Source of the DNA: Liolophura sinensis
Taxonomy: Eukaryota; Mollusca; Polyplacophora; Chitonida; Chitonidae
NCBI RefSeq assembly: GCF_032854445.1
Contig: NW_027017976.1
Location: forward strand, 114,435 to 178,434
Direction of reading: 5' to 3'
DNA length: 64,000 nt
Shown: one piece after another, positions 28,638 through 42,386 of the stretch
Layout: every line of letters begins with the position of its first letter
Position numbering within the stretch: position 1 is the stretch's first letter
Translations under genes and position numbers: made by a program
Notes under the pieces: model-generated
Told to the model about the DNA's origin: nothing
The model's input: the letters and a program-made list of their open reading frames with translations, nothing else
Databases searched by the model: none

Positions 28638-30287
28638 GTGCCCTTCGGTAGCCCAGACGACGTCAAATCTTTGGGCCAAGCCCATTTAACTCACCCAGCA
28701 AATGTCTTACTTCTAAGTCGAAGACAAACTCAATGTCTTTATCTACATGTAGAAAAACCACACCATTTGTATATAAAAAAAACACAAGGTACTTGATACA
28801 ACCCGCTGTAAAAAGTACAATTGAACACTGACCCACATCAATAAGGTGCCAAAGGATGCGCAATTGGGCCAGGCATCTCCAGCTGTTGAAAAATTGCAAA
28901 TTTCCTTGGTTTCCATGGAGTAAGAGCCGTTGCTGGGCACGTGATCTTGACATCATTGATTATTCATTTGTGGCTACAGCCAAAAGTATTGGTCGGAGAG
29001 CAACGCGGTTTGCACCATTCGATTTCTCGTCACAAAATACGTCGGATTAGCCTCTTACCAGCAGCATTGTAACAGTTTTTCCACTTTTGGATTTTTGCCT
29101 GGTCATTTTGCTAATTGAAATCGGCTACATTAACTATGTACAATCGCGACTGGTCATTACTATATTCAACATTTCATTATAAGTTATGTGCCCTTCGGTA
29201 GCCCAGACGACGTCAAATCTTTGGGCCAAGCCCATTTAACTCACCCAGCAAATGTCTTTTTTCTAAGTCGAAGACAAACTCAATGTCTTTATCTACATGT
29301 AGAAAAACCACACCATTTGTATATAAAAAAAACACAAGGTACTTGATACAATCCGCTGTAAAAAGTACAATTGAACACTGACCCACATCAATAAGGTGCC
29401 AAAGGATGCGCAATTGGGCCAGGCATCTCCAGCTGTTGAAAAATTGCAAATTTCCTTGGTTTCCATGGAGTAAGAGCCGTTGCTGGGCACGTGATCTTGA
29501 CATCATTGATTATTCATTTGTGGCTACAGCCAAAAGTATTGGTCGGAGAGCAACGCGGTTTGCACCATTCGATTTCTCGTCACAAAATACGTCGGATTAG
29601 CCTCTTACCAGCAGCATTGGAACAGTTTTTCCACTTTTGGATTTTTGCCTGGTCATTTTGCTAATTGAAATCGGCTACATTAACTATGTACAATCGCGAC
29701 TGGTCATTACTATATTCAACATTTCATTATAAGTTATGTGCCCTTCGGTAGCCCAGACGACGTCAAATCTTTGGGCCAAGCCCATTTAACTCACCCAGCA
29801 AATGTCTTACTTCTAAGTCGAAGACAAACTCAATGTCTTTATCTACATGTAGAAAAACCACACCATTTGTATATAAAAAAAACACAAGGTACTTGATACA
29901 ACCCGCTGTAAAAAGTACAATTGAACACTGACCCACATCAATAAGGTGCCAAAGGATGCGCAATTGGGCCAGGCATCTCCAGCTGTTGAAAAATTGCAAA
30001 TTTCCTTGGTTTCCATGGAGTAAGAGCCGTTGCTGGGCACGTGATCTTGACATCATTGATTATTCATTTGTGGCTACAGCCAAAAGTATTGGTCGGAGAG
30101 CAACGCGGTTTGCACCATTCGATTTCTCGTCACAAAATACGTCGGATTAGCCTCTTACCAGCAGCATTGTAACAGTTTTTCCACTTTTGGATTTTTGCCT
30201 GGTCATTTTGCTAATTGAAATCGGCTACATTAACTATGTACAATCGCTACTGGTCATTACTATATTCAACTTTTCATTATAAGTTAT
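28088..30287 (+). repeat. Two-unit tandem duplication (U51-U52 and U53-U54)
   Basis: A tt72-73 unit followed by a c165 unit with cattgtaac occurs twice in a row (28088-29187 and 29188-30287). Copy 2 of the large segment has this pair once (U74-U75), followed by U76, which has no counterpart here. Confidence 0.87.
29738..30287 (+). repeat. Hybrid unit U54
   Basis: Up to phase 468 it equals U52 and U75 (c148, c165, cattgtaac, a468). From phase 511 it carries gctactgg and t534, the end seen in U76. A deletion of one unit by in-register exchange between a U75-like and a U76-like unit, with the switch between phases 468 and 511, explains both this hybrid and the absence of a U76 equivalent in copy 1. 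Confidence 0.7.
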
Positions 30288-33200
30288 GTGCCCTTCGGTA
30301 GCCCAGACGACGTCAAATCTTTGGGCCAAGCCCATTTAACTCACCCAACAAATGTCTTACTTCTAAATCGAAGACAAACTCAATGTCTTTATCTACATGT
30401 AGAAAAACCACACCATTTGTATATAAAGAAAACAAAAGGTACTTGATACAATCCGCTGTAAAAAGTACAATTGAACACTGACCCACATCAATAAGGTGCC
30501 AAAGGATGCGCAATTGGGCCAGGCATCTCCAGCTGTTGAAAAATTGCAAATTTCCTTGGTTTCCATGGAGTAAGAGCCGTTGCTGGGCACGTGATCTTGA
30601 CATCATTGATTATTCATTTGTGGCTACAGCCAAAAGTATTGGTCGGAGAGCAACGCGGTTTGCACCATTCGCTTTCTCGTCACAAAATACGTCGGATTAG
30701 CCTCTTACCAGCAGCATTGGAACAGTTTTTCTATTTTTGGATTTTTGCCTGGTCTTTTTGCGAATTGAAATCGGCTACATTAACTATGTACAATCGCGAC
30801 TGGTCATTACTATATTCAACTTTTCATTATAAGTTATGTGCCCTTCGGTAGCCCAGACGACGTCAAATCTTTGGGCCAAGCCCATTTAACTCACCCAACA
30901 AATGTCTTACTTCTAAGTCGAAGACAAATTCAATGTCTTTATCTACATGTAGAAAAACCACACCATTTGTATATAAAAAAAACAAAAGGTACTTGATACA
31001 ATCCGCTGTAAAAAGTACAATTGAACACTGACCCACATCAATAAGGTGCCAAAGGATGCGCAATTGGGCCAGGCATCTCCAGCTGTTGAAAAATTGCAAA
31101 TTTCCTTGGTTTCCATGGAGTAAGAGCCGTTGCTGGGCACGTGATCTTGACATCATTGATTATTCATTTGTGGCTACAGCCAAAAGTATTGGTCGGAGAG
31201 CAACGCGGTTTGCACCATTCGATTTCTCGTCACAAAATACGTCGGATTAGCCTCTTACCAGCAGCATTGGAACAGTTTTTCCACTTTTGGATTTTTGCCT
31301 GGTCATTTTGCTAATTGAAATCGGCTACATTAACTATGTACAATCGCGACTGGTCATTACTATATTCAACATTTCATTATAAGTTATGTGCCCTTCGGTA
31401 GCCCAGACGACGTCAAATCTTTGGGCCAAGCCCATTTAACTCACCCAGCAAATGTCTTACTCCTAAGTCGAAGACAAACTCAATGTCTTTATCTACATGT
31501 AGAAAAACCACACCATTTGTATATAAAAAAAACAAAAGGTACTTGATACAATCCGCTGTAAAAAGTACAATTGAACACTGACCCACATCAATAAGGTGCC
31601 AAAGGATGCGCAATTGGGCCAGGCATCTCCAGCTGTTGAAAAATTGCAAATTTCCTTGGTTTCCATGGAGTAAGAGCCGTTGCTGGGCACGTGATCTTGA
31701 CATCATTGATTATTCATTTGTGGCTACAGCCAAAAGTATTGGTCGGAGAGCAACGCGGTTTGCACCATTCGATTTCTCGTCACAAAATACGTCGGATTAG
31801 CCTCTTACCAGCAGCATTGGAACAGTTTTTCCACTTTTGGATTTTTGCCTGGTCATTTTGCTAATTGAAATCGGCTACATTAACTATGTACAATCGCGAC
31901 TGGTCATTACTATATTCAACTTTTCATTATAAGTTATGTGCCCTTCGGTAGCCCAGACGACGTCAAATCTTTGGGCCAAGCCCATTTAACTCAGCCAGCA
32001 AATGTCTTACTTCTAAGTCGAAGACAAACTCAATGTCTTTATCTACATGTAGAAAAACCACACCATTTATATATAAAAAAAACACAAGGTACTTGATACA
32101 ACCCGCTGTAAAAAGTACAATTGAACACTGACCCACATCAATAAGGTGCCAAAGGATGCGCAATTGGGCCAGGCATCTCCAGCTGTTGAAAAATTGCAAA
32201 TTTCTTTGGTTTCCATGGAGTAAGAGCCGTTGCTGGGCACGTGATCTTGACATCATTGATTATTCATTTGTGGCTACAGCCAAAAGTATTGGTCGGAGAG
32301 CAACGCGGTTTGCACCATTCGATTTCTCGTCACAAAATACGTCGGATTAGCCTCTTACCAGCAGCATTGGAACAGTTTTTCCACTTTTGGATTTTTGCCT
32401 GGTCATTTTGCTAATTGAAATCGGCTACATTAACTATGTACAATCGCGACTGGTCATTACTATATTCAACTTTTCATTATAAGTTATGTGCCCTTCGGTA
32501 GCCCAGACGACGTCAAATCTTTGGGCCAAGCCCATTTAACTCACCCAACAAATGTCTTACTTCTAAGTCGAAGACAAACTCAATGTCTTTATCTACATGT
32601 AGAAAAACCACACCATTTGTATATAAAAAAAACAAAAGGTACTTGATACAATCCGCTGTAAAAAGTACAATTGAACACTGACCCACATCAATAAGGTGCC
32701 AAAGGATGCGCAATTGGGCCAGGCATCTCCAGCTGTTGAAAAATTGCAAATTTCCTTGGTTTCCATGGAGTAAGAGCCGTTGCTGGGCACGTGATCTTGA
32801 CATCATTGATTATTCATTTGTGGCTACAGCCAAAAGTATTGGTCGGAGAGCAACGCGGTTTGCACCATTCGATTTCTTGTCACAAAATACGTCGGATTAG
32901 CCTCTTACCAGCAGCATTGGAACAGTTTTTCTACGTTTGGATTTTTGCCTGGTCTTTTTGCGAATTGAAATCGGCTACATTAACTATGTACAATCGCGAC
33001 TGGTCATTACTATATTCAACATTTCATTATAAGTTATGTGCCCTTCGGTAGCCCAGACGACGTCAAATCTTTGGGCCAAGCCCATTTAACTCACCCAGCA
33101 AATGTCTTACTCCTAAGTCGAAGACAAACTCAATGTCTTTATCTACATGTAGAAAAACCACACCATTTGTATATAAAAAAAACAAAAGGTACTTGATACA

Positions 33201-35237
33201 ATCCGCTGTAAAAAGTACAATTGAACACTGACCCACATCAATAAGGTGCCAAAGGATGCGCAATTGGGCCAGGCATCTCCAGCTGTTGAAAAATTGCAAA
33301 TTTCCTTGGTTTCCATGGAGTAAGAGCCGTTGCTGGGCACGTGATCTTGACATCATTGATTATTCATTTGTGGCTACAGCCAAAAGTATTGGTCGGAGAG
33401 CAACGCGGTTTGCACCATTCGATTTCTCGTCACAAAATACGTCGGATTAGCCTCTTACCAGCAGCATTGGAACAGTTTTCCTACGTTTGGATTTTTGCCT
33501 GGTCTTTTTGCGAATTGAAATCGGCTACATTAACTATGTACAATCGCGACTGGTCATTACTATATTCAACTTTTCATTATAAGTTATGTGCCCTTCGGTA
33601 GCCCAGACGACGTCAAATCTTTGGGCCAAGCCCATTTAACTCACCCAACAAATGTCTTACTTCTAAGTCGAAGACAAACTCAATGTCTTTATCTACATGT
33701 AGAAAAACCACACCATTTGTATATAAAAAAAACACAAGGTACTTGATACAACCCGCTGTAAAAAGTACAATTGAACACTGACCCACATCAATAAGGTGCC
33801 AAAGGATGCGCAATTGGGCCAGGCATCTCCAGCTGTTGAAAAATTGCAAATTTCCTTGGTTTCCATGGAGTAAGAGCCGTTGCTGGGCACGTGATCTTGA
33901 CATCATTGATTATTCATTTGTGGCTACAGCCAAAAGTATTGGTCGGAGAGCAACGCGGTTTGCACCATTCGATTTCTCGTCACAAAATACGTCGGATTAG
34001 CCTCTTACCAGCAGCATTGGAACAGTTTTTCCACTTTTGGATTTTTGCCTGGTCCTTTTGCTAATTGAAATCGGCTACATTAACTATGTACAATCGCGAC
34101 TGGTCATTACTATATTCAACATTTCATTATAAGTTATGTGCCCTTCGGTAGCCCAGACGACGTCAAATCTTTGGGCCAAGCCCATTTAACTCACCCAACA
34201 AATGTCTTACTTCTAAGTCGAAGACAAACTCAATGTCTTTATCTACATGTAGAAAAACCACACCATTTGTATATAAAAAAAACAAAAGGTACTTGATACA
34301 ATCCGCTGTAAAAAGTACAATTGAACACTGACCCACATCAATAAGGTGCCAAAGGATGCGCAATTGGGCCAGGCATCTCCAGCTGTTGAAAAATTGCAAA
34401 TTTCCTTGGTTTCCATGGAGTAAGAGCCGTTGCTGGGCACGTGATCTTGACATCATTGATTATTCACATGTGGCTACAGCCAAAAGTATTGGTCGGAGAG
34501 CAACGCGGTTTGCACCATTCGATTTCTCGTCACAAAATACGTCGGATTAGCCTCTTACCAGCAGCATTGGAACAGTTTTTCTACTTTTGGATTTTTGCCT
34601 GTTCTTTTTGCGAATTGAAATCGGCTACATTAACTATGTACAATCGCTACTGGTCATTACTATATTCAACTTTTCATTATAAGTTATGTGCCCTTCGATA
34701 GCCCAGACGACGTCAAATCTTTGGGCCAAGCCCATTTAACTCACCCAGCAAATGTCTTACTCCTAAGTCGAAGACAAACTCAATGTCTTTATCTACATGT
34801 AGAAAAACCACACCATTTGTATATAAAAAAAACAAAAGGTACTTGATACAATCCGCTGTAAAAAGTACAATTGAACACTGACCCACATCAATAAGGTGCC
34901 AAAGGATGCGCAATTGGGCCAGGCATCTCCAGCTGTTGAAAAATTGCAAATTTCCTTGGTTTCCATGGAGTAAGAGCCGTTGCTGGCCACGTGATCTTGA
35001 CATCATTGATTATTCACTTGTGGCTACAGCCAAAAGTATTGGTCGGAGAGCAACGCGGTTTGCACCATTCGATTTCTCGTCACAAAATACGTCGGATTAG
35101 CCTCTTACCAGCAGCATTGGAACAGTTTTTCCACTTTTGGATTTTTGCCTGGTCTTTTTGCGAATTGAAATCGGCTACATTAACTATGTACAATCGCGAC
35201 TGGTCATTACTATATTCAACATTTCATTATAAGTTAT
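30288..35237 (+). repeat. Tail of large duplication copy 1 (U55-U63)
   Basis: Nine units matching U77-U84 and U86 in order. Private changes in this copy are cgctttctc (30670) and ctatttttg (30731) in U55, and cagccagc (31995) and tttctttgg (32204) in U58. U61 and U83 both carry c468. U63 carries ctggccac, attcacttg and g475. The U55/U77 offset is 12099 bp, 22 units less the base lost in U76. Confidence 0.88.
34688..35237 (+). repeat. Hybrid unit U63 at the end of copy 1
   Basis: It begins cccttcgata, the start seen in U85 and U93. From phase 61 on it has g61, c75, ctggccac and attcacttg, as in U86 and U106, which start with the normal cccttcggta. The equivalent of U85 is missing between U62 and U63. 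One-unit deletion by exchange between phases 11 and 61 fits. Its 3-prime end (c445, g475) differs from U86 (t480), so the boundary of the large duplication also falls inside this unit. Confidence 0.72.
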
Positions 35238-35787
35238 GTGCCCTTCGGTAGCCCAGACGACGTCAAATCTTTGGGCCAAGCCCATTTAACTCACCCAACA
35301 AATGTCTTACTTCTAAGTCGAAGACAAACTCAATGTCTTTATCTACATGTAGAAAAACCACACCATTTGTATGTAAAAAAAACAAAAGGTACTTGATACA
35401 ATCCGCTGTAAAAAGTACAATTAAACACTGACCCACATCAATAAGGTGCCAAAGGATGCGCAATTGGGCCAGGCATCTCCAGCTGTTGAAAAATTGCAAA
35501 TTTCCTTGGTTTCCATGGAGTAAGAGCCGTTGCTGGGCACGTGATCTTGACATCATTGATTATTCATTTGTGGCTACAGCCAAAAGTATTGGTCGGAGAG
35601 CAACGCGGTTTGCACCATTCGATTTCTCGTCACAAAATACGTCGGATTAGCCTCTTACCAGCAGCATTGGAACAGTTTTTCCACTTTTGGATTTTTGCCT
35701 GGTCTTTTTGCTATTTGAAATCGGCTACATTAACTATGTACAATCGCGACTGGTCATTACTATATTCAACTTTTCATTATAAGTTAT

Positions 35788-36337
35788 GTGCCCTTCGGTA
35801 GCCCAGACGACGTCAAATCTTTGGGCCAAGCCCATTTAACTCACCCAACAAATGTCTTATTTCTAAGTCGAAGACAAACTCAATGTCTTTATCTACATGT
35901 AGAAAAACCACACCATTTGTATGTAAAAAAACAAAAGGTACTATGATACAATCCGCTGTAAAAAGTACAATTGAACACTGACCCACATCAATAAGGTGCC
36001 AAAGGATGCGCAATTGGGCCAGGCATCTCCAGCTGTTGAAAAATTGCAAATTTCCTTGGTTTCCATGGAGTAAGAGCCGTTGCTGGGCACGTGATCTTGA
36101 CATCATTGATTATTCATTTGTGGCTACAGCCAAAAGTATTGGTCGGAGAGCAACGCGGTTTGCACCATTCGATTTCTCGTCACAAAATACGTCGGATTAG
36201 CCTCTTACCAACAGCATTGGAACAGTTTTTCTACTTTTGAATTTTTGCCTGGTCTTTTTGCGAATTGAAATCGGCTACATTAACTATGTACAATCGCTAC
36301 TGGTCATTACTATATTCAACTTTTCAATATAAGTTAT
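35788..36337 (+). repeat. Unit U65 with two compensating single-base indels
   Basis: The poly-A run has seven A (35926-35932) and, some 10 bp later, an extra base gives actatgat (35940-35946) instead of acttgat. Unit length remains 550. Its partner U33 has neither change. U65 also has a private caatataag near 36326. Confidence 0.8.
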
Positions 36338-39300
36338 GTGCCCTTCGGTAGCCCAGACGACGTCAAATCTTTGGGCCAAGCCCATTTAACTCACCCAACA
36401 AATGTCTTACTTCTAAGTCGAAGACAAACTCAATGTCTTTATCTACATGTAGAAAAACCACACCATTTGTATATAAAAAAAACACAAGGTACTTGATACA
36501 ATCCGCTGTAAAAAGTACAATTGAACACTGACCCACATCAATAAGGTGCCAAAGGATGCGCAATTGGGCCAGGCATCTCCAGCTGTTGAAAAATTGCAAA
36601 TTTCCTTGGTTTCCATGGAGTAAGAGCCGTTGCTGGGCACGTGATCTTGACATCATTGATTATTCATTTGTGGCTACAGCCAAAAGTATTGGTCGGAGAG
36701 CAACGCGGTTTGCACCATTCGATTTCTCGTCACAAAATACGTCGGATTAGCATCTTACCAACAGCATTGGAACAGTTTTTCTACTTTTGGATTTTTGCCT
36801 GGTCTTTTTGCGAATTGAAATCGGCTACATTAACTATGTACAATCGCTACTGGTCATTACTATATTCAACTTTTCATTATAAGTTATGTGCCCTTCGGTA
36901 GCCCAGACGACGTCAAATCTTTGGGCCAAGCCCATTTAACTCACCCAGCAAATGTCTTACTCCTAAGTCGAAGACAAACTCAATGTCTTTATCTACATGT
37001 AGAAAAACCACACCATTTGTATATAAAAAAAACAAAAGGTACTTGATACAATCCGCTGTAAAAAGTACAATTGAACACTGACCCACATTAATAAGGTGCC
37101 AAAGGATGCGCAATTGGGCCAGGCATCTCCAGCTGTTAAAAAATTGCAAATTTCCTTGGTTTCCATGGAGTAAGAGCCGTTGCTGGGCACGTGATCTTGA
37201 CATCATTGATTATTCATTTGTGGCTACAGCCAAAAGTATTGGTCGGAGAGCAACGCGGTTTGCACCATTCGATTTCTCGTCACAAAATACGTCGGATTAG
37301 CCTCTTACCAGCAGCATTGGAACAGTTTTTCTACTTTTGGATTTTTGCCTATTCTTTTTGCTAATTTAAATCGGCTACATTAACTATGTACAATCGCGAC
37401 TGGTCATTACTATATTCAACATTTCATTATAAGTTATGTGCCCTTCGGTAGCCCAGACGACGTCAAATCTTTGGGCCAAGCCCATTTAACTCACCCAGCA
37501 AATGTCTTTTTTCTAAGTCGAAGACAAACTCAATGTCTTTATCTACATGTAGAAAAACCACACCATTTGTATATAAAAAAAACACAAGGTACTTGATACA
37601 ATCCGCTGTAAAAAGTACAATTGAACACTGACCCACATCAATAAGGTGCCAAAGGATGCGCAATTGGGCCAGGCATCTCCAGCTGTTGAAAAATTGCAAA
37701 TTTCCTTGGTTTCCATGGAGTAAGAGCCGTTCCTGGGCACGTGATCTTGACATCATTGATTATTCATTTGTGGCTACAGCCAAAAGTATTGGTCGGAGAG
37801 CAACGCGGTTTGCACCATTCGATTTCTCGTCACAAAATACGTCGGATTAGCCTCTTACCAGCAGCATTGGAACAGTTTTTCCACTTTTGGATTTTTGCCT
37901 GGTCTTTTTGCTATTTGAAATCGGCTACATTAACTATGTACAATCGCGACTGGTCATTACTATATTCAACTTTTCATTATAAGTTATGTGCCCTTCGGTA
38001 GCCCAGACGACGTCAAATCTTTGGGCCAAGCCCATTTAACTCACCCAACAAATGTCTTATTTCTAAGTCGAAGACAATCTCAATGTCTTTATCTACATGT
38101 AGAAAAACCACACCATTTGTATGTAAAAAAAACAAAAGGTACTTGATACAATCCGCTGTAAAAAGTACAATTGAACACTGACCCACATCAATAAGGTGCC
38201 AAAGGATGCGCAATTGGGCCAGGCATCTCCAGCTGTTGAAAAATTGCAAATTTCCTTGGTTTCCATGGAGTAAGAGCCGTTGCTGGGCACGTGATCTTGA
38301 CATCATTGATTATTCATTTGTGGCTACAGCCAAAAGTATTGGTCGGAGAGCAACGCGGTTTGCACCATTCGATTTCTCGTCACAAAATACGTCGGATTAG
38401 CCTCTTACCAACAGCATTGGAACAGTTTTTCTACTTTTGAATTTTTGCCTGGTCTTTTTGCGAATTGAAATCGGCTACATTAACTATGTACAATCGCTAC
38501 TGGTCATTACTATATTCAACTTTTCATTATAAGTTATGTGCCCTTCGGTAGCCCAGACGACGTCAAATCTTTGGGCCAAGCCCATTTAACTCACCCAACA
38601 AATGTCTTACTTCTAAGTCGAAGACAAACTCAATGTCTTTATCTACATGTAGAAAAACCACACCATTTGTATATAAAAAAAACACAAGGTACTTGATACA
38701 ATCCGCTGTAAAAAGTACAATTGAACACTGACCCACATCAATAAGGTGCCAAAGGATGCGCAATTGGGCCAGGCATCTCCAGCTGTTGAAAAATTGCAAA
38801 TTTCCTTGGTTTCCATGGAGTAAGAGCCGTTGCTGGGCACGTGATCTTGACATCATTGATTATTCATTTGTGGCTACAGCCAAAAGTATTGGTCGGAGAG
38901 CAACGCGGTTTGCACCATTCGATTTCTCGTCACAAAATACGTCGGATTAGCATCTTACCAACAGCATTGGAACAGTTTTTCTACTTTTGGATTTTTGCCT
39001 GGTCTTTTTGCGAATTGAAATCGGCTACATTAACTATGTACAATCGCTACTGGTCATTACTATATTCAACTTTTCATTATAAGTTATGTGCCCTTCGGTA
39101 GCCCAGACGACGTCAAATCTTTGGGCCAAGCCCATTTAACTCACCCAGCAAATGTCTTACTCCTAAGTCGAAGACAAACTCAATGTCTTTATCTACATGT
39201 AGAAAAACCACACCATTTGTATATAAAAAAAACAAAAGGTACTTGATACAATCCGCTGTAAAAAGTACAATTGAACACTGACCCACATTAATAAGGTGCC

Positions 39301-41837
39301 AAAGGATGCGCAATTGGGCCAGGCATCTCCAGCTGTTAAAAAATTGCAAATTTCCTTGGTTTCCATGGAGTAAGAGCCGTTGCTGGGCACGTGATCTTGA
39401 CATCATTGATTATTCATTTGTGGCTACAGCCAAAAGTATTGGTCGGAGAGCAACGCGGTTTGCACCATTCGATTTCTCGTCACAAAATACGTCGGATTAG
39501 CCTCTTACCAGCAGCATTGGAACAGTTTTTCTACTTTTGGATTTTTGCCTAGTCTTTTTGCTAATTTAAATCGGCTACATTAACTATGTACAATCGCGAC
39601 TGGTCATTACTATATTCAACATTTCATTATAAGTTATGTGCCCTTCGGTAGCCCAGACGACGTCAAATCTTTGGGCCAAGCCCATTTAACTCACCCAGCA
39701 AATGTCTTTTTTCTAAGTCGAAGACAAACTCAATGTCTTTATCTACATGTAGAAAAACCACACCATTTGTATATAAAAAAAACACAAGGTACTTGATACA
39801 ATCCGCTGTAAAAAGTACAATTGAACACTGACCCACATCAATAAGGTGCCAAAGGATGCGCAATTGGGCCAGGCATCTCCAGCTGTTGAAAAATTGCAAA
39901 TTTCCTTGGTTTCCATGGAGTAAGAGCCGTTGCTGGGCACGTGATCTTGACATCATTGATTATTCATTTGTGGCTACAGCCAAAAGTATTGGTCGGAGAG
40001 CAACGCGGTTTGCACCATTCGATTTCTCGTCACAAAATACGTCGGATTAGCCTCTTACCAGCAGCATTGGAACAGTTTTTCCACTTTTGGATTTTTGCCT
40101 GGTCTTTTTGCTAATTGAAATCGGCTACATTAACTATGTACAATCGCGACTGGTCATTACTATATTCAACTTTTCATTATAAGTTATGTGCCCTTCGGTA
40201 GCCCAGACGACGTCAAATCTTTGGGCCAAGCCCATTTAACTCACCCAACAAATGTCTTACTTCTAAGTCGAAGACAAACTCAATGTCTTTATCTACATGT
40301 AGAAAAACCACATCATTTGTATATAAAAAAAACAAAAGGTACTTGATACAATCCGCTGTAAAAAGTACAATTGAACACTGACCCACATCAATAAGGTGCC
40401 AAAGGATGCGCAATTGGGCCAGGCATCTCCAGCTGTTGAAAAATTGCAAATTTCCTTGGTTTCCATGGAGTAAGAGCCGTTGCTGGGCACGTGATCTTGA
40501 CATCATTGATTATTCATTTGTGGCTACAGCCAAAAGTATTGGTCGGAGAGCAACGCGGTTTGCACCATTCGATTTCTCGTCACAAAATACGTCGGATTAG
40601 CCTCTTACCAGCAGCATTGGAACAGTTTTTCTACTTTTGGATTTTTGCCTAGTCTTTTTGCTAATTTAAATCGGCTACATTAACTATGTACAATCGCGAC
40701 TGGTCATTACTATATTCAACATTTCATTATAAGTTATGTGCCCTTCGGTAGCCCAGACGACGTCAAATCTTTGGGCCAAGCCCATTTAACTCACCCAGCA
40801 AATGTCTTTTTTCTAAGTCGAAGACAAACTCAATGTCTTTATCTACATGTAGAAAAACCACACCATTTGTATATAAAAAAAACACAAGGTACTTGATACA
40901 ATCCGCTGTAAAAAGTACAATTGAACACTGACCCACATCAATAAGGTGCCAAAGGATGCGCAATTGGGCCAGGCATCTCCAGCTGTTGAAAAATTGCAAA
41001 TTTCCTTGGTTTCCATGGAGTAAGAGCCGTTGCTGGGCACGTGATCTTGACATCATTGATTATTCATTTGTGGCTACAGCCAAAAGTATTGGTCGGAGAG
41101 CAACGCGGTTTGCACCATTCGATTTCTCGTCACAAAATACGTCGGATTAGCCTCTTACCAGCAGCATTGGAACAGTTTTTCCACTTTTGGATTTTTGCCT
41201 GGTCATTTTGCTAATTGAAATCGGCTACATTAACTATGTACAATCGCGACTGGTCATTACTATATTCAACATTTCATTATAAGTTATGTGCCCTTCGGTA
41301 GCCCAGACGACGTCAAATCTTTGGGCCAAGCCCATTTAACTCACCCAGCAAATGTCTTACTTCTAAGTCGAAGACAAACTCAATGTCTTTATCTACATGT
41401 AGAAAAACCACACCATTTGTATATAAAAAAAACACAAGGTACTTGATACAACCCGCTGTAAAAAGTACAATTGAACACTGACCCACATCAATAAGGTGCC
41501 AAAGGATGCGCAATTGGGCCAGGCATCTCCAGCTGTTGAAAAATTGCAAATTTCCTTGGTTTCCATGGAGTAAGAGCCGTTGCTGGGCACGTGATCTTGA
41601 CATCATTGATTATTCATTTGTGGCTACAGCCAAAAGTATTGGTCGGAGAGCAACGCGGTTTGCACCATTCGATTTCTCGTCACAAAATACGTCGGATTAG
41701 CCTCTTACCAGCAGCATTGTAACAGTTTTTCCACTTTTGGATTTTTGCCTGGTCATTTTGCTAATTGAAATCGGCTACATTAACTATGTACAATCGCGAC
41801 TGGTCATTACTATATTCAACTTTTCATTATAAGTTAT

Positions 41838-42386
41838 GTGCCCTTCGGTAGCCCAGACGACGTCAAATCTTTGGGCCAAGCCCATTTAACTCACCCAACA
41901 AATGTCTTACTTCTAAGTCGAAGACAAACTCAATGTCTTTATCTACATGTAGAAAAACCACACCATTTGTATATAAAAAAACACATAGTACTTGATACAA
42001 TCCGCTGTAAAAAGTACAATTGAACACTGACCCACATCAATAAGGTGCCAAAGGATGCGCAATTGGGCCAGGCATCTCCAGCTGTTGAAAAATTGCAAAT
42101 TTCCTTGGTTTCCATGGAGTAAGAGCCGTTGCTGGGCACGTGATCTTGACATCATTGATTATTCATTTGTGGCTACAGCCAAAAGTATTGGTCGGAAAGC
42201 AACGCGGTTTGCACCATTCGATTTCTCGTCACAAAATACGTCGGATTAGCATCTTACCAAGAGCATTGGAACAGTTTTTCTACTTTTGGATTTTTGCCTG
42301 GTCTTTTTGCGAATTGAAATCGGCTACATTAACTATGTACAATCGCTACTGGTCATTACTATATTCAACTTTTCATTATAAGTTAT
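41838..42386 (+). repeat. Unit U76, present only in copy 2
   Basis: A 549-bp unit with seven A, a private cacatagta (41990-41998), a361 (ggaaagc), a415 and ccaagagc (42259). It lies between the equivalents of U52 and U55. Its 3-prime marks (t445, g475, t511) reappear at the end of hybrid U54 only in part (t511). Confidence 0.82.

Larger units (their letters stand above)
17637..35237 (+). repeat. Large segmental duplication, copy 1 (region B, U32-U63)
   Basis: These 32 units correspond in order to the 23 units at 35238-47887. The pairs with diagnostic marks are U32/U64 (attaaacac), U33/U65 (g136 with a T in tcttatttc), U38/U67 (t202, a251, at464-465), U39/U68 (tt72-73), U44/U73 (cacatcattt), U52/U75 (cattgtaac), U55/U77 (g in the A run), U56/U78 (caaattc), U58/U80 (catttatat), U59/U81 (ttcttgtc and tacgttt), U60/U82 (gttttcc), U62/U84 (attcacatg) and U63/U86 (ctggccac). 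Copy 1 is longer because it carries an extra three-unit, six-unit and two-unit repeat. It lacks the equivalents of U76 and U85. Confidence 0.9.
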
